The notes beneath the pieces are model-generated. The model was not told where the DNA came from, searched no databases, and saw only the letters and a list, made by a program, of their open reading frames with translations. 64,000 nucleotides of DNA from Streptosporangium sandarakinum (lineage in GTDB: Bacteria; Actinomycetota; Actinomycetes; Streptosporangiales; Streptosporangiaceae), in assembly GCF_013409935.1 (NCBI RefSeq), contig NZ_JACCCO010000004.1, positions 62,001-126,000 on the forward strand, in the 5' to 3' direction. This document shows, one piece after another, positions 56,101 to 64,000 of this stretch. Numbering within the stretch: position 1 is the first letter of the stretch; every line of letters begins with the position of its first letter. Position numbers and translations under genes: made by a program.

Positions 56101-59100
56101 ACGAGCGGTGGCAGCAAGAGCACAACAGCAGCCACGGCGACGCTACGCCGGACGTTGGCGGCCGCGGCGGTGAGGACGAGCAGCGGCCGGTGCCGGGCCG
56201 GACGCAGGACGTCGAGCAGGAGCAGCGGGCAGCACCCACCGCACCCCCCGCCCCCCGGGCGCAGGAGCGGGTGCAGGACGACGCGCAACACGACTCCGGA
56301 GACGGCAGCCAGGGCGAGGGCGGTCTAACGTTCACCCCCGCCAAGCGGCAGGTCCCGATGACCGACGCCAGCCGCCGACGGATCGACGGCGGCGCCGGGC
56401 AGGCACGCGACGTCATCGAGGTCCGCCGGCCGGGTGACCCTGCGCATGGGGACAAGCCGCTGGGTGATGTGTGGGAGCACAAGCCCAGGCCGACCCGGTA
56501 CTCGCCGAACCCTCAGCGTGGGTGGAGATGGTCGACGCCGGACCACGGTACGGAGCAGAGGGTTTATCCGTCCCGGGAGGCTGCGGTCGCTGCGCTGCTG
56601 GAAGCCGTCGACGACGCTGACCGGCCGTACCCGACTCGCCCGCAGCATGTGGTGCGGCAGGGCGATGTGATCATCGACGAGTCCGGCGGCGTGAAACGGC
56701 TGATCACCGTGGACCGGGTTGAACGTCGCCGTGGCGGCGGGTGGCTGTTCCACGGCCGGGACCGCGACGGTCAGGACCGCACTGTGGAGCGGTCGGAAAG
56801 CCAGCCGGAGATGCAGGTCGTCGTTGGCGACCGGCCGGAGGTGCCCGTACGTGACCTGGAGATGCTGGGCCTGATCTCTGGTGTGTGGATCGTCCCGGAC
56901 GGTCAGACCAAGCCCGCCCAGGTGATGGGCGTGGTGATGACTCCGCAGGAGGTTACGGCGCGGATCCGCCACCTGGACGGCCGTGAGGAAGACCTCACCC
57001 TGCCCATGGGCAGGACCGTCCGGCAGGGTTTCCCCTCCGATGTGGCCGATGTGTGGCAGGAGCAGCAGGCCGAGCGGCTGGCCGCGGCCGCGAACGCGCC
57101 GGGCGACCGCGTCGCGGCCGGGGACCTGATGCCTGGTGACGTGGTGGACACCGGGGACGGGCCCGCCATCGTGGCGCGGATTCTGTTGCCGCGCGGTGAT
57201 TCGCTGCTGGTGGATGCGCTGGGTGCGGACGGGACGCGTCACGCGCTGTCGTTCAGTGTGTCGTCGCAGGTGACGCGTCGCCGGGTGCCGGGGGCAGAGC
57301 CGCGGAAGCGGGATACCACACCACAAATTGACACGAATCGTGATGATCATGCTACTCTGCGTTCTACAATTGGCGCCCCCAAGACCGGGCCCGCGCCGGA
57401 CGAGGAGAGAGGGAACGATGAACCAGTACGGCGCGACCGCGATGAGGCACTGGAAGACGTACAAGCCACAGGCGTACGCGGAACTGGACGACCCGGAGAC
57501 GTTCTTCCGGAAGCTGGGCGAGCGGGTGAGCGCGCAGATCGCGGACCTGGCCGAGGACCTGGCCGAGAAGCCGCCGGCCGGAGAGACGTTCCTGGAGAAG
57601 ACCGCGCGGCTGGAGGCCGCGAGGCGGCAGGCCCGCGAGAAAGTGATGGCCGAAGAGGTGTTCCTGACGCCCGAACCCGGCCGGGAGGACGAGGAGCTTC
57701 CGGAGGCGTAGCCGACGCCGGCGGCCGGTTCCGGCCCGCGTCGCAGGCTGACCTCGCCCCGTCCGGGGAGAAGGCCAAGGCGCGGGCCAACATCGCCGCC
57801 GTCCGCACTCTGCGCACCCTCCAGGCCGAGAACCGGCCCGCCCCCGACGAAGAGAAGAAGGTCCTGGCCCGCTGGTCCGGGTGGGGCTCCCTGCCGGTGG
57901 TGTTCGAGTCCAAGCCCACCCGCGCCCAGTTCCGCGACGACTCCGGACAGGTGGATGAGCAGGCGTTCGCCCGCCGCCTGAAGCGGTGGGAGTCCTTCGC
58001 CTCCGAGCGGGACGAACTCCGGTCCATGCTGTCGGATCGGGAGTGGAACGAAGCCAAGCGCAACACCCTCAACGCCCACTACACCGACGCATCGCTGGTG
58101 GGCGCCATCTGGGACGCCGTGCAGAAGCTGGGCTTCAACGGCGGCAACGTCCTCGAACCCGGGAGCGGGTCGGGCACGTTCATCGGCATGGCGCCCGAGC
58201 GGGCGCACATGACCGGCGTCGAGCTCGAATCGACCACCGCGGCGATCTCCCAAGCGCTGTACCCGGACGCCGAGATCCGCAACGAGTCGTTCGCCGACAC
58301 CCGCATCCCCGACGACAGCTTCGACGCTGTCGTCGGCAACGTGCCGTTCGGCGACTACCCGCTGCACGACCGGACCCACAACAAGGGCCAGCACTCGATC
58401 CACAACCACTTCATCATCAAGTCCCTGGCCCTGGCCAAGCCGGGCGGCCTGGTCGCCGTCGTCACCTCGCGGTACACGATGGACTCCGAAGACTCGCGGG
58501 CCCGCCGCGAGATGGCCAAGATGGGTGACCTGGTCGGCGCGGTGCGGCTGCCCGAGGGGGCGCATCGCGCCGCCGCCGGCACCGACGTCGTGACCGACGT
58601 GCTCGTCTTCCGCAAGCGCGCGGAGGGCGAGGAGCCCGGCGACATGGGGTGGGTTGATGCCCCGCTGACGGAAGTCAACGGCTCCCAGCACCCGATCAAC
58701 CAATACTTCATCAACCACCCCAAGCAGGTTCTCGGTGAGATGACGACCGGGCGCGGCCAGTTCACCGACCACGACCTGACGGTGAAGGGTGACCGGGACG
58801 CCGGCCCGGCGCTCGCGGCCGCGCTCGACCGGGTCGTCGCGTCCGCCGAGGAGACCGGCCAGACCTACACCCCGTCCGAGGACGGGCTCGGCGACCGGAT
58901 CGTGATCGCCGCCGGACGGCAGCGGCATGACGGCGCGCTCGCCATCCACCCGGATGGCAGCTTCACGCAGGTCCTCAACGGGCGCGCGTACCCGCTGGAG
59001 GTCCACCCGGACCACCGCGACCAACTCGCCGCCCTGGTCGGCCTGCGCGACGCCGCCCGGACCCTCCTGGAAGAGGAGGCGTCCACCAGCGACGACACCC

Positions 59101-62100
59101 CGTACCTGGCTGAGCTGCGGGCCGAGCTGAACCGCCGCTACCGGGAGTACACCGGCCGGTGGGGCGCGGTCTCCAAGCGCGCCAACAAGCGGTTCACCCC
59201 CGCCGAGGCCAAGGCCGCCGCCGACGCCGAGGGCCGCAAGGCCGGCGACGACGACATGCTGCCCACGGCGGTCGGCCACGCCTGGGACGACCCGGCCATG
59301 GCGATCGTGTTCGCCCTGGACGACTACGACCCCGACACCAAGCGGACCCGCCAGGCCGAGATCCTGCACAAGCGCGTCACCGCGGCCCGCTCCACCGTCA
59401 CCCGCGTTGACGACCCGGCGGACGCGCTCGCGATCGTCATGGACCGCACCGGCGGCCTGGTCGACCTCGCCCAGATCGCCGACCTGCTCGGCGTCGATGA
59501 GGACGAGGCACGCAGGCAACTCGGCGACCGCGTGTACGAGGTGCCCGCGACCGACCGGGACCTGCCCAGCGCCGGCGTGCTCACGTCGACGCGGCTGGTG
59601 TCGGCGGCTGAATACCTGTCGGGCAACGTCCGCAAGAAGCTCGCCGCGGCCCGCACCGCGGCCGAGGAAGACCCCAGGTTCGCGCGGAACGTCGCCGCCC
59701 TGGAGGCGGTCGTTCCCCGGGATCTCACCTCCGGCGAGATCGACGCCAAGATGGGCGCCTCCTGGATTCCCGCGTCGATCATCGAGCAGTTCCTAAACGA
59801 GATCGTCACCCCCGGCCACACGGTGGTCCACCCGGGCGGCTCCACCTGGGTGGTCGAGGGCCCGGGTAAGGAGTCCGACGCCGCCAGCGTGGAGTGGGGC
59901 ACCGAGCAGCGGCCGGCCGCCGCCATCGCCGAGGCGCTGCTCAAGCAGCAGACGATCCGCGTCACCAGCACCGTCAAGCTCGCGGGCGGCGGGAAGAAGT
60001 CATACCCCGACCCTGAGGCGACCATCGCCGCGCAGCAGAAGGCGCAGGAGATGGCCGACCGGTTCTCCGAGTGGATCTGGGAGGACGAGGCCCGCGCCGA
60101 GCGGCTGACCCGCGAGTACAACGACCGGTTCAACTCCTACGTGCTGCGGTCCTACGACGGCGTCAAGCCCGCGCTGCCCGGCCTGGCCGATGGGTGGACG
60201 CCGCGCGACCACCAGAACAGCGCGGTCACCCGCATCCTCAACGAACCGGCCGTGCTGCTCGCGCACGAAGTCGGCGCGGGCAAGACGGCCGAGATGGTCA
60301 TGGGTGCGATGGAGCTGCGCCGCACCGGCATGGCGAAGAAGCCCGCGATCGTGGTGCCGAACCACATGTTGGAGCAGTTCACGCGCGAGTTCCTGGAGTG
60401 CTACCCGAACGCGAAGATCCTGGCCGCCGGGACGAAGGACCTGGAGAAGGACAAGCGGCGCCGGTTCGTCGCCCGCGCCGCCACCGGGGACTGGGACTGC
60501 GTCATCTTGACGCAGAAGGCGTTCGAGAAGATCGACATGACGGCCGAGTCTCAGAAGGCCTACATGGAGGAGGAGCTCGCGCAGCTCCGCGCCCAGATGG
60601 AGCGGGCCAAGGAGGCGGGCGAGGACTCCCGCGCGTTCAAGCAGCTCGAAAAGCAGCTCATGCGTGCGGAGGAGCGGCTGAAGGCCAAGCTCGACGCCCG
60701 CCGCGACGAGGGCAACATCTACTGGGAGCACACCGGCATCGACTACCTGATGGTGGACGAAGCCCACATGTTCAAGAACCTCCGCACCCCCTCGCGGATC
60801 GAGGGCGCGAACATCGCCGGTTCGACCCGAGCCAGCGACCTGCACATGAAGCTGCACTACCTGCGGTCCAAGTCCGAGTCCGGCCGCGTCGTCACCCTGG
60901 CCACCGGCACGCCGATCGCCAACTCGGTGACCGAGGCGTACACGATGATGCGTTACCTGCGGCCCGACCTCCTGGAGGAGGCGGGCATCGAGGACTTCGA
61001 CACATGGGCGGCGACGTTCGGCAACGTCGTCACCGACGTCGAGATGAACCCGGACGGCAACGGCTTCCGAATGAAGGCCCGCTTCTCCAAGTTCCAGAAC
61101 GTCCCCGAACTGCTGCGCATGTACCGCGTCAGCGCGGACGTGAAGACGGCCGCGGACCTGCACCTGCCGACGCCGCCCGTCCGCAAGGACGCCAACGGCA
61201 AGCGCGGCGAAACCAAGGTCATCCCCGCCGATGACGCCCAACTGGAGTACATCCAGGAGCTGGGCGTGCGCGCCGAGGCCGTCCGCGCGAAGCGGCCGTG
61301 GGAGTGGGTCAACGACCCCGTGCGCGGCATCAAGGGCATGCCCCGAGCGCAGTACGAGGAGATCTACGGGGAGATCCCGGACCCGCCGGAGGACCCGGCC
61401 GACCGGGACCCGAACGCGCCTCGCGTGATCGAGGACAACATGCTCAAGATCAGCGGCGACGGCAAGCGGGCCGCGCTGGACATGCGGCTGATCGACCCGA
61501 ACGCCGGCGGGGAGGGCCGGAAGATCGGCGCCGCCGCCGACCAGATCGCCGAGATCTACGCCGAAACCAAGGACCGCGTCTACCCGGCCAGTAAGGACGA
61601 CCCGACGCCGCACCCGACGCCGGGCGCGCTGCAGATCGTGTTCATGGACCAGGGCACGCCCAAGGCGAAGTCGTCCAAGAAGAAGGCCGCCGCGGCGGCG
61701 CCGGACGAGGACGCCCCGGCGATCGTCGGCGACGGCGACCAGTCCGATTGGGCGGCTTATGACGAGATGAAGGCCCAGCTCGTCGCGCGCGGCATCCCCG
61801 AGAACATGATCCGCTACATCCACGAGGCATCGACGGACGCGCAGAAGGCGAAGCTGTTCGATGACGCCCGCAACGGCAAGATCGCCGTGCTGCTCGGGTC
61901 CACGGAGAAGATGGGCACCGGCACGAACGTCCAGGCCCGCGCGGTCGCGCTGCACCACATGGACGTGCCGTGGCGGCCGGCGGACCTGGCCCAGCGTGAG
62001 GGCCGCGTGGAGCGTCAGGGCAACCTCAACCGGGGGATCAACGCCGAAGGCGTCTACGACCACGACCTGTTCCGCAGCAAGGACCCGAACGCCCCGTTCG

Positions 62101-64000
62101 GTGAGGTGCGCGTGCTGCGCTACGTCACCGAGGGCACGTTCGACGGCTATTCGTGGCAGACGATCGAGCGTAAGGCGCGGTTCATCGCCCAGATGCAGAA
62201 GGGCAACCTCGACTCGCGCGAGATGGAGGACATCGGCGACTCCGCGCTGTCGGCCGCCGAGGTCAAGGCGCTCGCCGCCGGCAACCCCTACCTGCTCGAC
62301 AAGGCGAAGGCCGACGCCGACGCCCAGCGGCTGGAGAGGTTGCAGCGCGCCCACGGCCGCACTCAGGCCGGGCTGGCGTCCAAGGTGGAGCGGCTCGGCC
62401 GCGAGATCCAGATCCACCGCGAGAACATCGACGAGTGGCGCGAGGCCATCGCCGCCCGTACCGACACCCGCGGCGACCTGTTCGAGATGCGGTTCGAGGG
62501 CCAGGACGAGCCCATCAGCAAGCGGACGGACGCCTACGCGCCGATCCTGAAGGCCGTCACGGAGATGCGGGACGGCCCGTACCGGGACGGCGACCGCGTC
62601 CAGGTCGGCACCCTGGGCGGTCACCCGGTCTACGCCACCCGGACCCGGGTTCGCCGCGGCGACAGTTGGTTCCGCGGCGTGCAGGTCGGGTTCGACTGGC
62701 CGGGCGGCTCGCAGTCCTACATCTCCAGCGAGATCACCGAGGGGTCCGAGCGCGGCATGCTGGCCAGCCTGGAGCGGCGCCTGGAAGGGCTGGACTCCCT
62801 CATCGACGGCGCTGAGGCTTCGATCCGGACCAAGACCGAGCAGCAGGCCAACGCCCAGGCGATGATCGGCCGGCCGTTCTCGCACGAGGCGCAGCTGCGG
62901 GACGCGCAGGCCCGCGCCAAGCTGCTCGACGACATCCTCAAGACGCAGGCCGTCCTGGACGAGCTGAAGGACGAGGCGAAGAAGCCGGAGACGGAGCGGT
63001 CGGAGACGTACCAGACGGCTCAGGCGGAGCTCGTCGTGCTCAAGGCGAGCCTCGACGTGGCGCGGCAGCAGGTGGTGCCGGACCCGGCGGCGGAGCCGGA
63101 CCTCGACATCACGCCGGTTCTGGATGATCCGACGCCGACCGTCCGCACCGATGAGGACGGGTTCGCTGTGCCGGACCTTTCCGACCCCGAAGACACCCCC
63201 AGCGCCGACGCACCCGACGTACCCGAGGCCGACGCGGGCGCGGGCGCGGATGGGCCGCCTCTGCCGGCCGGAGTGAAGGAAACCGACCGGGACCTGCTGA
63301 CGGCGCTGATCGAGGAGGAGGCTGGCGCCTACACCTGGACCGGCTCCCCGAGCCGCTACGTCGCTGAGCTGTTCGCCCAGCAGAGCGGCACCGCCGATCA
63401 CCCCGGCGACTCCGACCCGGAGGTGCAGCAGTGGATCGAGGACTACCTCGCCGCGCACCCGGAGGCGCTGACACGGTCGGGTGCCGCGCGTGAGCAGCTC
63501 AAGCGGCAGCGGCGCGAGCGGGAAGAGCACGCGCGCGAGCAGGCCGTGGCGATACGCAGCCAGGCCAGCGGCCGATTCAAGGCGGGCGACTACGAGGGGG
63601 CGCTGCGCCTGATCGACCAGGCGGAGCGGCTTTCTCCCCGGACTGACAACTGGGACAGGATCCGCGGCATCATCCGTGACAAGCAGCAGGAGGAGAGGGG
63701 AAACACCACCCCCGACGCTCCCGACGCCCCTGGTGCGGGCGACGCTCCGAGCGCTGCGAACGCTCCCGGGGAGGCGGACACTCCCGGCACCCCTGCGGCC
63801 GCGGCCGCGGAGGAGGTTGAGCGGCCCACCGAAGCGGTCGAACCGGAGGACCTTGCGCCCGGGGACCGCATCCGACTCGTCCGCACCAGCGGCGACGTCC
63901 GCCGCGTCCGGACCCGGGTCGGCGGCTCCTACCTGACGCAGCGCGACGGCCGCGTCTGGGAGGGCACCATCCCCGGCACCTACCGACCGGGTGAGCCCGT
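53106..64000 (+). CDS. Giant polyvalent protein: N6-adenine methylase + SNF2-type helicase (DarB-like), C-terminus beyond window
   Basis: One frame stays open for over 10.8 kb (at least 3,631 codons) from TTG 53106. Residues ~1-1500 are linkers and small domains, including FNADLHPRDRKGRF and a TPR-like repeat (AKEAFDAGDYSRALELYDDAV, ~770). The methylase has motif I VLEPGSGSGTF (~1684) and the catalytic-loop NVPFGDY (~1745, in place of NPPF/Y). The helicase has HEVGAGKTAEM (Walker A, ~2390), VDEAHMFKNL (DEAH, ~2551) and QREGRVERQG (motif VI, ~2963). A second TPR-like segment (RFKAGDYEGALRLIDQAERL) lies at ~3490. Such proteins, as phage P1 DarB, travel in the virion and protect incoming DNA. 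Residues ~1410-1535 look like a frame opened by chance (see 57418). Confidence 0.85.
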   Translation, partial: MSEFDAWDVKARRIGLGASKFNADLHPRDRKGRFIETGAEVRIWGGGRGTVIKNVGGGRIEVRMLDKKGRPTDRVELIHRNYLTVEKRPDGSKPTSKAADNPKPLKAEAPTAGSRNFTPSTPDGRTPVKDLKGGQAVIVYGRTGQGDDQDVRQHVGMVRWVKPTDDGGWTVRLAGVDEIATPVDVEIDDRDAVARVLPTGKMAELTAAIRDGKPEATQLARALLADAVAEDDREADWQGLTPDAEWDEWAATLNDQFGADTSGEDLRRAYESTVGDKRVRQAATANNDVENFGYVFDEALQDHIAEEADLRGGLAQAFFAHDKRFHETFTRAARDRAYQEIRGGGSGGRAERPAPAAKTPAAPQTVVPGDLERDDRVTFDIPVTAANVERFAGAGAKNPPKPGATVTVRGVVEGVETDMFGGSRVHLRRDGAQWQSTGGGGRLDGDGLEWPLDEDHAVHKTGKAEAPQQTRRGGGSVQTAPQGGLFSDVGREAAGTEDMFTAHERDQEQTGGKISGRSDKPLLPNRWGEASAQAGGIVYHEDGQIGRAVRAMGDDGRLDVDGEPLANVLGLLATDAVAGRISSQELLDRVKALRDRLPEGGRARAALDRAVAAMDAPDRPAPNLPDGVPQPLRDLAADLHKVPAVRRDPDMELSQLNDIAARWADGGLSSMRLIREVRAIGNRRHESVEGKTEIDRAVARAVDGLEELRRSDPEALRPGRGRDDQDAGRRDAVPGRDEQGRQPAEVAQPEDAPAPGTAAAAAGGEERAKELHGQAKEAFDAGDYSRALELYDDAVAAWPDAPPAVKKRFAENRAVIEKRMLRNADDATLTELAKQRIGDDYRVERVTYRADQLERGDRVEFRSGRIVTEGVVLRAEKTGRGRTARVRIDYIDHNGQRGSESRVGNGNVTRLVLNESRAEANFQVTGYTFDHDGRNRINAAGAAFEAALAGDDPDAVQRALDELTAATDEGVRNVNPSSSYRRDADNERRRINGAAAAAHERWQQEHNSSHGDATPDVGGRGGEDEQRPVPGRTQDVEQEQRAAPTAPPAPRAQERVQDDAQHDSGDGSQGEGGLTFTPAKRQVPMTDASRRRIDGGAGQARDVIEVRRPGDPAHGDKPLGDVWEHKPRPTRYSPNPQRGWRWSTPDHGTEQRVYPSREAAVAALLEAVDDADRPYPTRPQHVVRQGDVIIDESGGVKRLITVDRVERRRGGGWLFHGRDRDGQDRTVERSESQPEMQVVVGDRPEVPVRDLEMLGLISGVWIVPDGQTKPAQVMGVVMTPQEVTARIRHLDGREEDLTLPMGRTVRQGFPSDVADVWQEQQAERLAAAANAPGDRVAAGDLMPGDVVDTGDGPAIVARILLPRGDSLLVDALGADGTRHALSFSVSSQVTRRRVPGAEPRKRDTTPQIDTNRDDHATLRSTIGAPKTGPAPDEERGNDEPVRRDRDEALEDVQATGVRGTGRPGDVLPEAGRAGERADRGPGRGPGREAAGRRDVPGEDRAAGGREAAGPRESDGRRGVPDARTRPGGRGASGGVADAGGRFRPASQADLAPSGEKAKARANIAAVRTLRTLQAENRPAPDEEKKVLARWSGWGSLPVVFESKPTRAQFRDDSGQVDEQAFARRLKRWESFASERDELRSMLSDREWNEAKRNTLNAHYTDASLVGAIWDAVQKLGFNGGNVLEPGSGSGTFIGMAPERAHMTGVELESTTAAISQALYPDAEIRNESFADTRIPDDSFDAVVGNVPFGDYPLHDRTHNKGQHSIHNHFIIKSLALAKPGGLVAVVTSRYTMDSEDSRARREMAKMGDLVGAVRLPEGAHRAAAGTDVVTDVLVFRKRAEGEEPGDMGWVDAPLTEVNGSQHPINQYFINHPKQVLGEMTTGRGQFTDHDLTVKGDRDAGPALAAALDRVVASAEETGQTYTPSEDGLGDRIVIAAGRQRHDGALAIHPDGSFTQVLNGRAYPLEVHPDHRDQLAALVGLRDAARTLLEEEASTSDDTPYLAELRAELNRRYREYTGRWGAVSKRANKRFTPAEAKAAADAEGRKAGDDDMLPTAVGHAWDDPAMAIVFALDDYDPDTKRTRQAEILHKRVTAARSTVTRVDDPADALAIVMDRTGGLVDLAQIADLLGVDEDEARRQLGDRVYEVPATDRDLPSAGVLTSTRLVSAAEYLSGNVRKKLAAARTAAEEDPRFARNVAALEAVVPRDLTSGEIDAKMGASWIPASIIEQFLNEIVTPGHTVVHPGGSTWVVEGPGKESDAASVEWGTEQRPAAAIAEALLKQQTIRVTSTVKLAGGGKKSYPDPEATIAAQQKAQEMADRFSEWIWEDEARAERLTREYNDRFNSYVLRSYDGVKPALPGLADGWTPRDHQNSAVTRILNEPAVLLAHEVGAGKTAEMVMGAMELRRTGMAKKPAIVVPNHMLEQFTREFLECYPNAKILAAGTKDLEKDKRRRFVARAATGDWDCVILTQKAFEKIDMTAESQKAYMEEELAQLRAQMERAKEAGEDSRAFKQLEKQLMRAEERLKAKLDARRDEGNIYWEHTGIDYLMVDEAHMFKNLRTPSRIEGANIAGSTRASDLHMKLHYLRSKSESGRVVTLATGTPIANSVTEAYTMMRYLRPDLLEEAGIEDFDTWAATFGNVVTDVEMNPDGNGFRMKARFSKFQNVPELLRMYRVSADVKTAADLHLPTPPVRKDANGKRGETKVIPADDAQLEYIQELGVRAEAVRAKRPWEWVNDPVRGIKGMPRAQYEEIYGEIPDPPEDPADRDPNAPRVIEDNMLKISGDGKRAALDMRLIDPNAGGEGRKIGAAADQIAEIYAETKDRVYPASKDDPTPHPTPGALQIVFMDQGTPKAKSSKKKAAAAAPDEDAPAIVGDGDQSDWAAYDEMKAQLVARGIPENMIRYIHEASTDAQKAKLFDDARNGKIAVLLGSTEKMGTGTNVQARAVALHHMDVPWRPADLAQREGRVERQGNLNRGINAEGVYDHDLFRSKDPNAPFGEVRVLRYVTEGTFDGYSWQTIERKARFIAQMQKGNLDSREMEDIGDSALSAAEVKALAAGNPYLLDKAKADADAQRLERLQRAHGRTQAGLASKVERLGREIQIHRENIDEWREAIAARTDTRGDLFEMRFEGQDEPISKRTDAYAPILKAVTEMRDGPYRDGDRVQVGTLGGHPVYATRTRVRRGDSWFRGVQVGFDWPGGSQSYISSEITEGSERGMLASLERRLEGLDSLIDGAEASIRTKTEQQANAQAMIGRPFSHEAQLRDAQARAKLLDDILKTQAVLDELKDEAKKPETERSETYQTAQAELVVLKASLDVARQQVVPDPAAEPDLDITPVLDDPTPTVRTDEDGFAVPDLSDPEDTPSADAPDVPEADAGAGADGPPLPAGVKETDRDLLTALIEEEAGAYTWTGSPSRYVAELFAQQSGTADHPGDSDPEVQQWIEDYLAAHPEALTRSGAAREQLKRQRREREEHAREQAVAIRSQASGRFKAGDYEGALRLIDQAERLSPRTDNWDRIRGIIRDKQQEERGNTTPDAPDAPGAGDAPSAANAPGEADTPGTPAAAAAEEVERPTEAVEPEDLAPGDRIRLVRTSGDVRRVRTRVGGSYLTQRDGRVWEGTIPGTYRPGEP
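57328..57358 (+). promoter_or_regulatory. Promoter embedded in the giant ORF
   Basis: A perfect TTGACA (57328-57333) is followed after 19 bases by TACTCT (57353-57358), or after 17 by GCTACT. The surrounding 60 bases are AT-rich, unlike the rest of the giant frame. The nested gene begins 60 bases downstream. Confidence 0.5.
57418..57711 (+). CDS. Small helical protein nested in the giant ORF (different frame)
   Basis: 97 residues from ATG 57418 with GGAGAGAGGG upstream. NQYGATAMRHWKTYKPQAYAELDDPETFFRKLGERVSAQI is a typical start of a small phage/ICE-encoded protein I have seen beside methylase-helicase genes; the rest is a charged helix (KTARLEAARRQAREKVMAEEV). The overlapping stretch of the giant frame is low-complexity Gly/Arg, so this frame is the one under selection. 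Either the giant gene reads through it, or two ancestral genes flanking it have become joined. Confidence 0.65.
   Translation: MNQYGATAMRHWKTYKPQAYAELDDPETFFRKLGERVSAQIADLAEDLAEKPPAGETFLEKTARLEAARRQAREKVMAEEVFLTPEPGREDEELPEA

Noticed and set aside
56325..63530. Two very long leftward open frames (56325-59519, 1064 codons; 60000-63530, 1176 codons).
   Set aside because: They are antisense to conserved methylase and helicase motifs of the giant rightward gene, and their products are Leu/Val/Arg/Gly low-complexity. They arise from codon bias in GC-rich DNA.

Overview
The window is very GC-rich DNA with actinobacterial gene content (GTG/TTG starts, AGGAGG-like ribosome sites, a tgm-type graspetide cluster, a MAB_1171c/ImmA/XRE cluster). 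It most resembles Streptosporangiales or Streptomyces relatives, but that placement is an inference. It reads as a large temperate phage, phage-plasmid or prophage. It has a tyrosine integrase, endolysin, tail fibres, major tail protein, tail assembly chaperone with a -1 frameshift site, terminase with an intein, portal-MuF fusion and a giant methylase-helicase 'polyvalent' protein. No capsid or tape-measure gene is visible; the window probably cuts the element at both ends.

Layout. 1-1917 (+): tail fibre genes. 1923-7602 (-): a DUF6884-like gene, tail assembly chaperone and major tail protein, split by an IS630-type element (4699-6900) carrying an APH-like passenger. 7758-15593 (+): small early-type genes with NUDT9-like Nudix, Rv2179c-like exoribonuclease and QueD. 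15645-18220: terminase-small-like gene, then leftward zinc-ribbon genes. 18401-24591: surface protein, small genes, endolysin, lipoprotein. 24935-29902: PAP2, DUF6545-like membrane protein, ImmA/IrrE and XRE cluster with a divergent Pro-rich protein. 30229-30791: MazEF-like pair. 30974-32980: integrase operon, followed by a hairpin-dense non-coding region (33078-33259). 33449-35814: graspetide RiPP genes tgmC-tgmB-tgmA. 36203-39044: two mirrored pairs of small genes and an XRE regulator. 39325-42769: HAD hydrolase, small basic protein, winged-helix protein, HEPN/Abi-like protein. 42996-46622: phage gene cassettes including RusA. 46777-64000: terminase, portal-MuF and the giant protein, which runs off the right edge.

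The strongest system-level signal is a shared cis-code. At least seven cassettes on both strands begin with the same promoter: a -35, a 17-nt spacer ending AAACATGCCC or a close variant, then a TACANT -10. Most are followed by a 5'-UTR hairpin with the core GGGAGCGGTTCCC. A second short motif, GACGTWA(R)CG, lies upstream of structural and lysis genes. Together they suggest an early/accessory and a late regulon tying scattered cassettes into one element. Many cassette genes are also separated by perfect GC-rich intercistronic hairpins.
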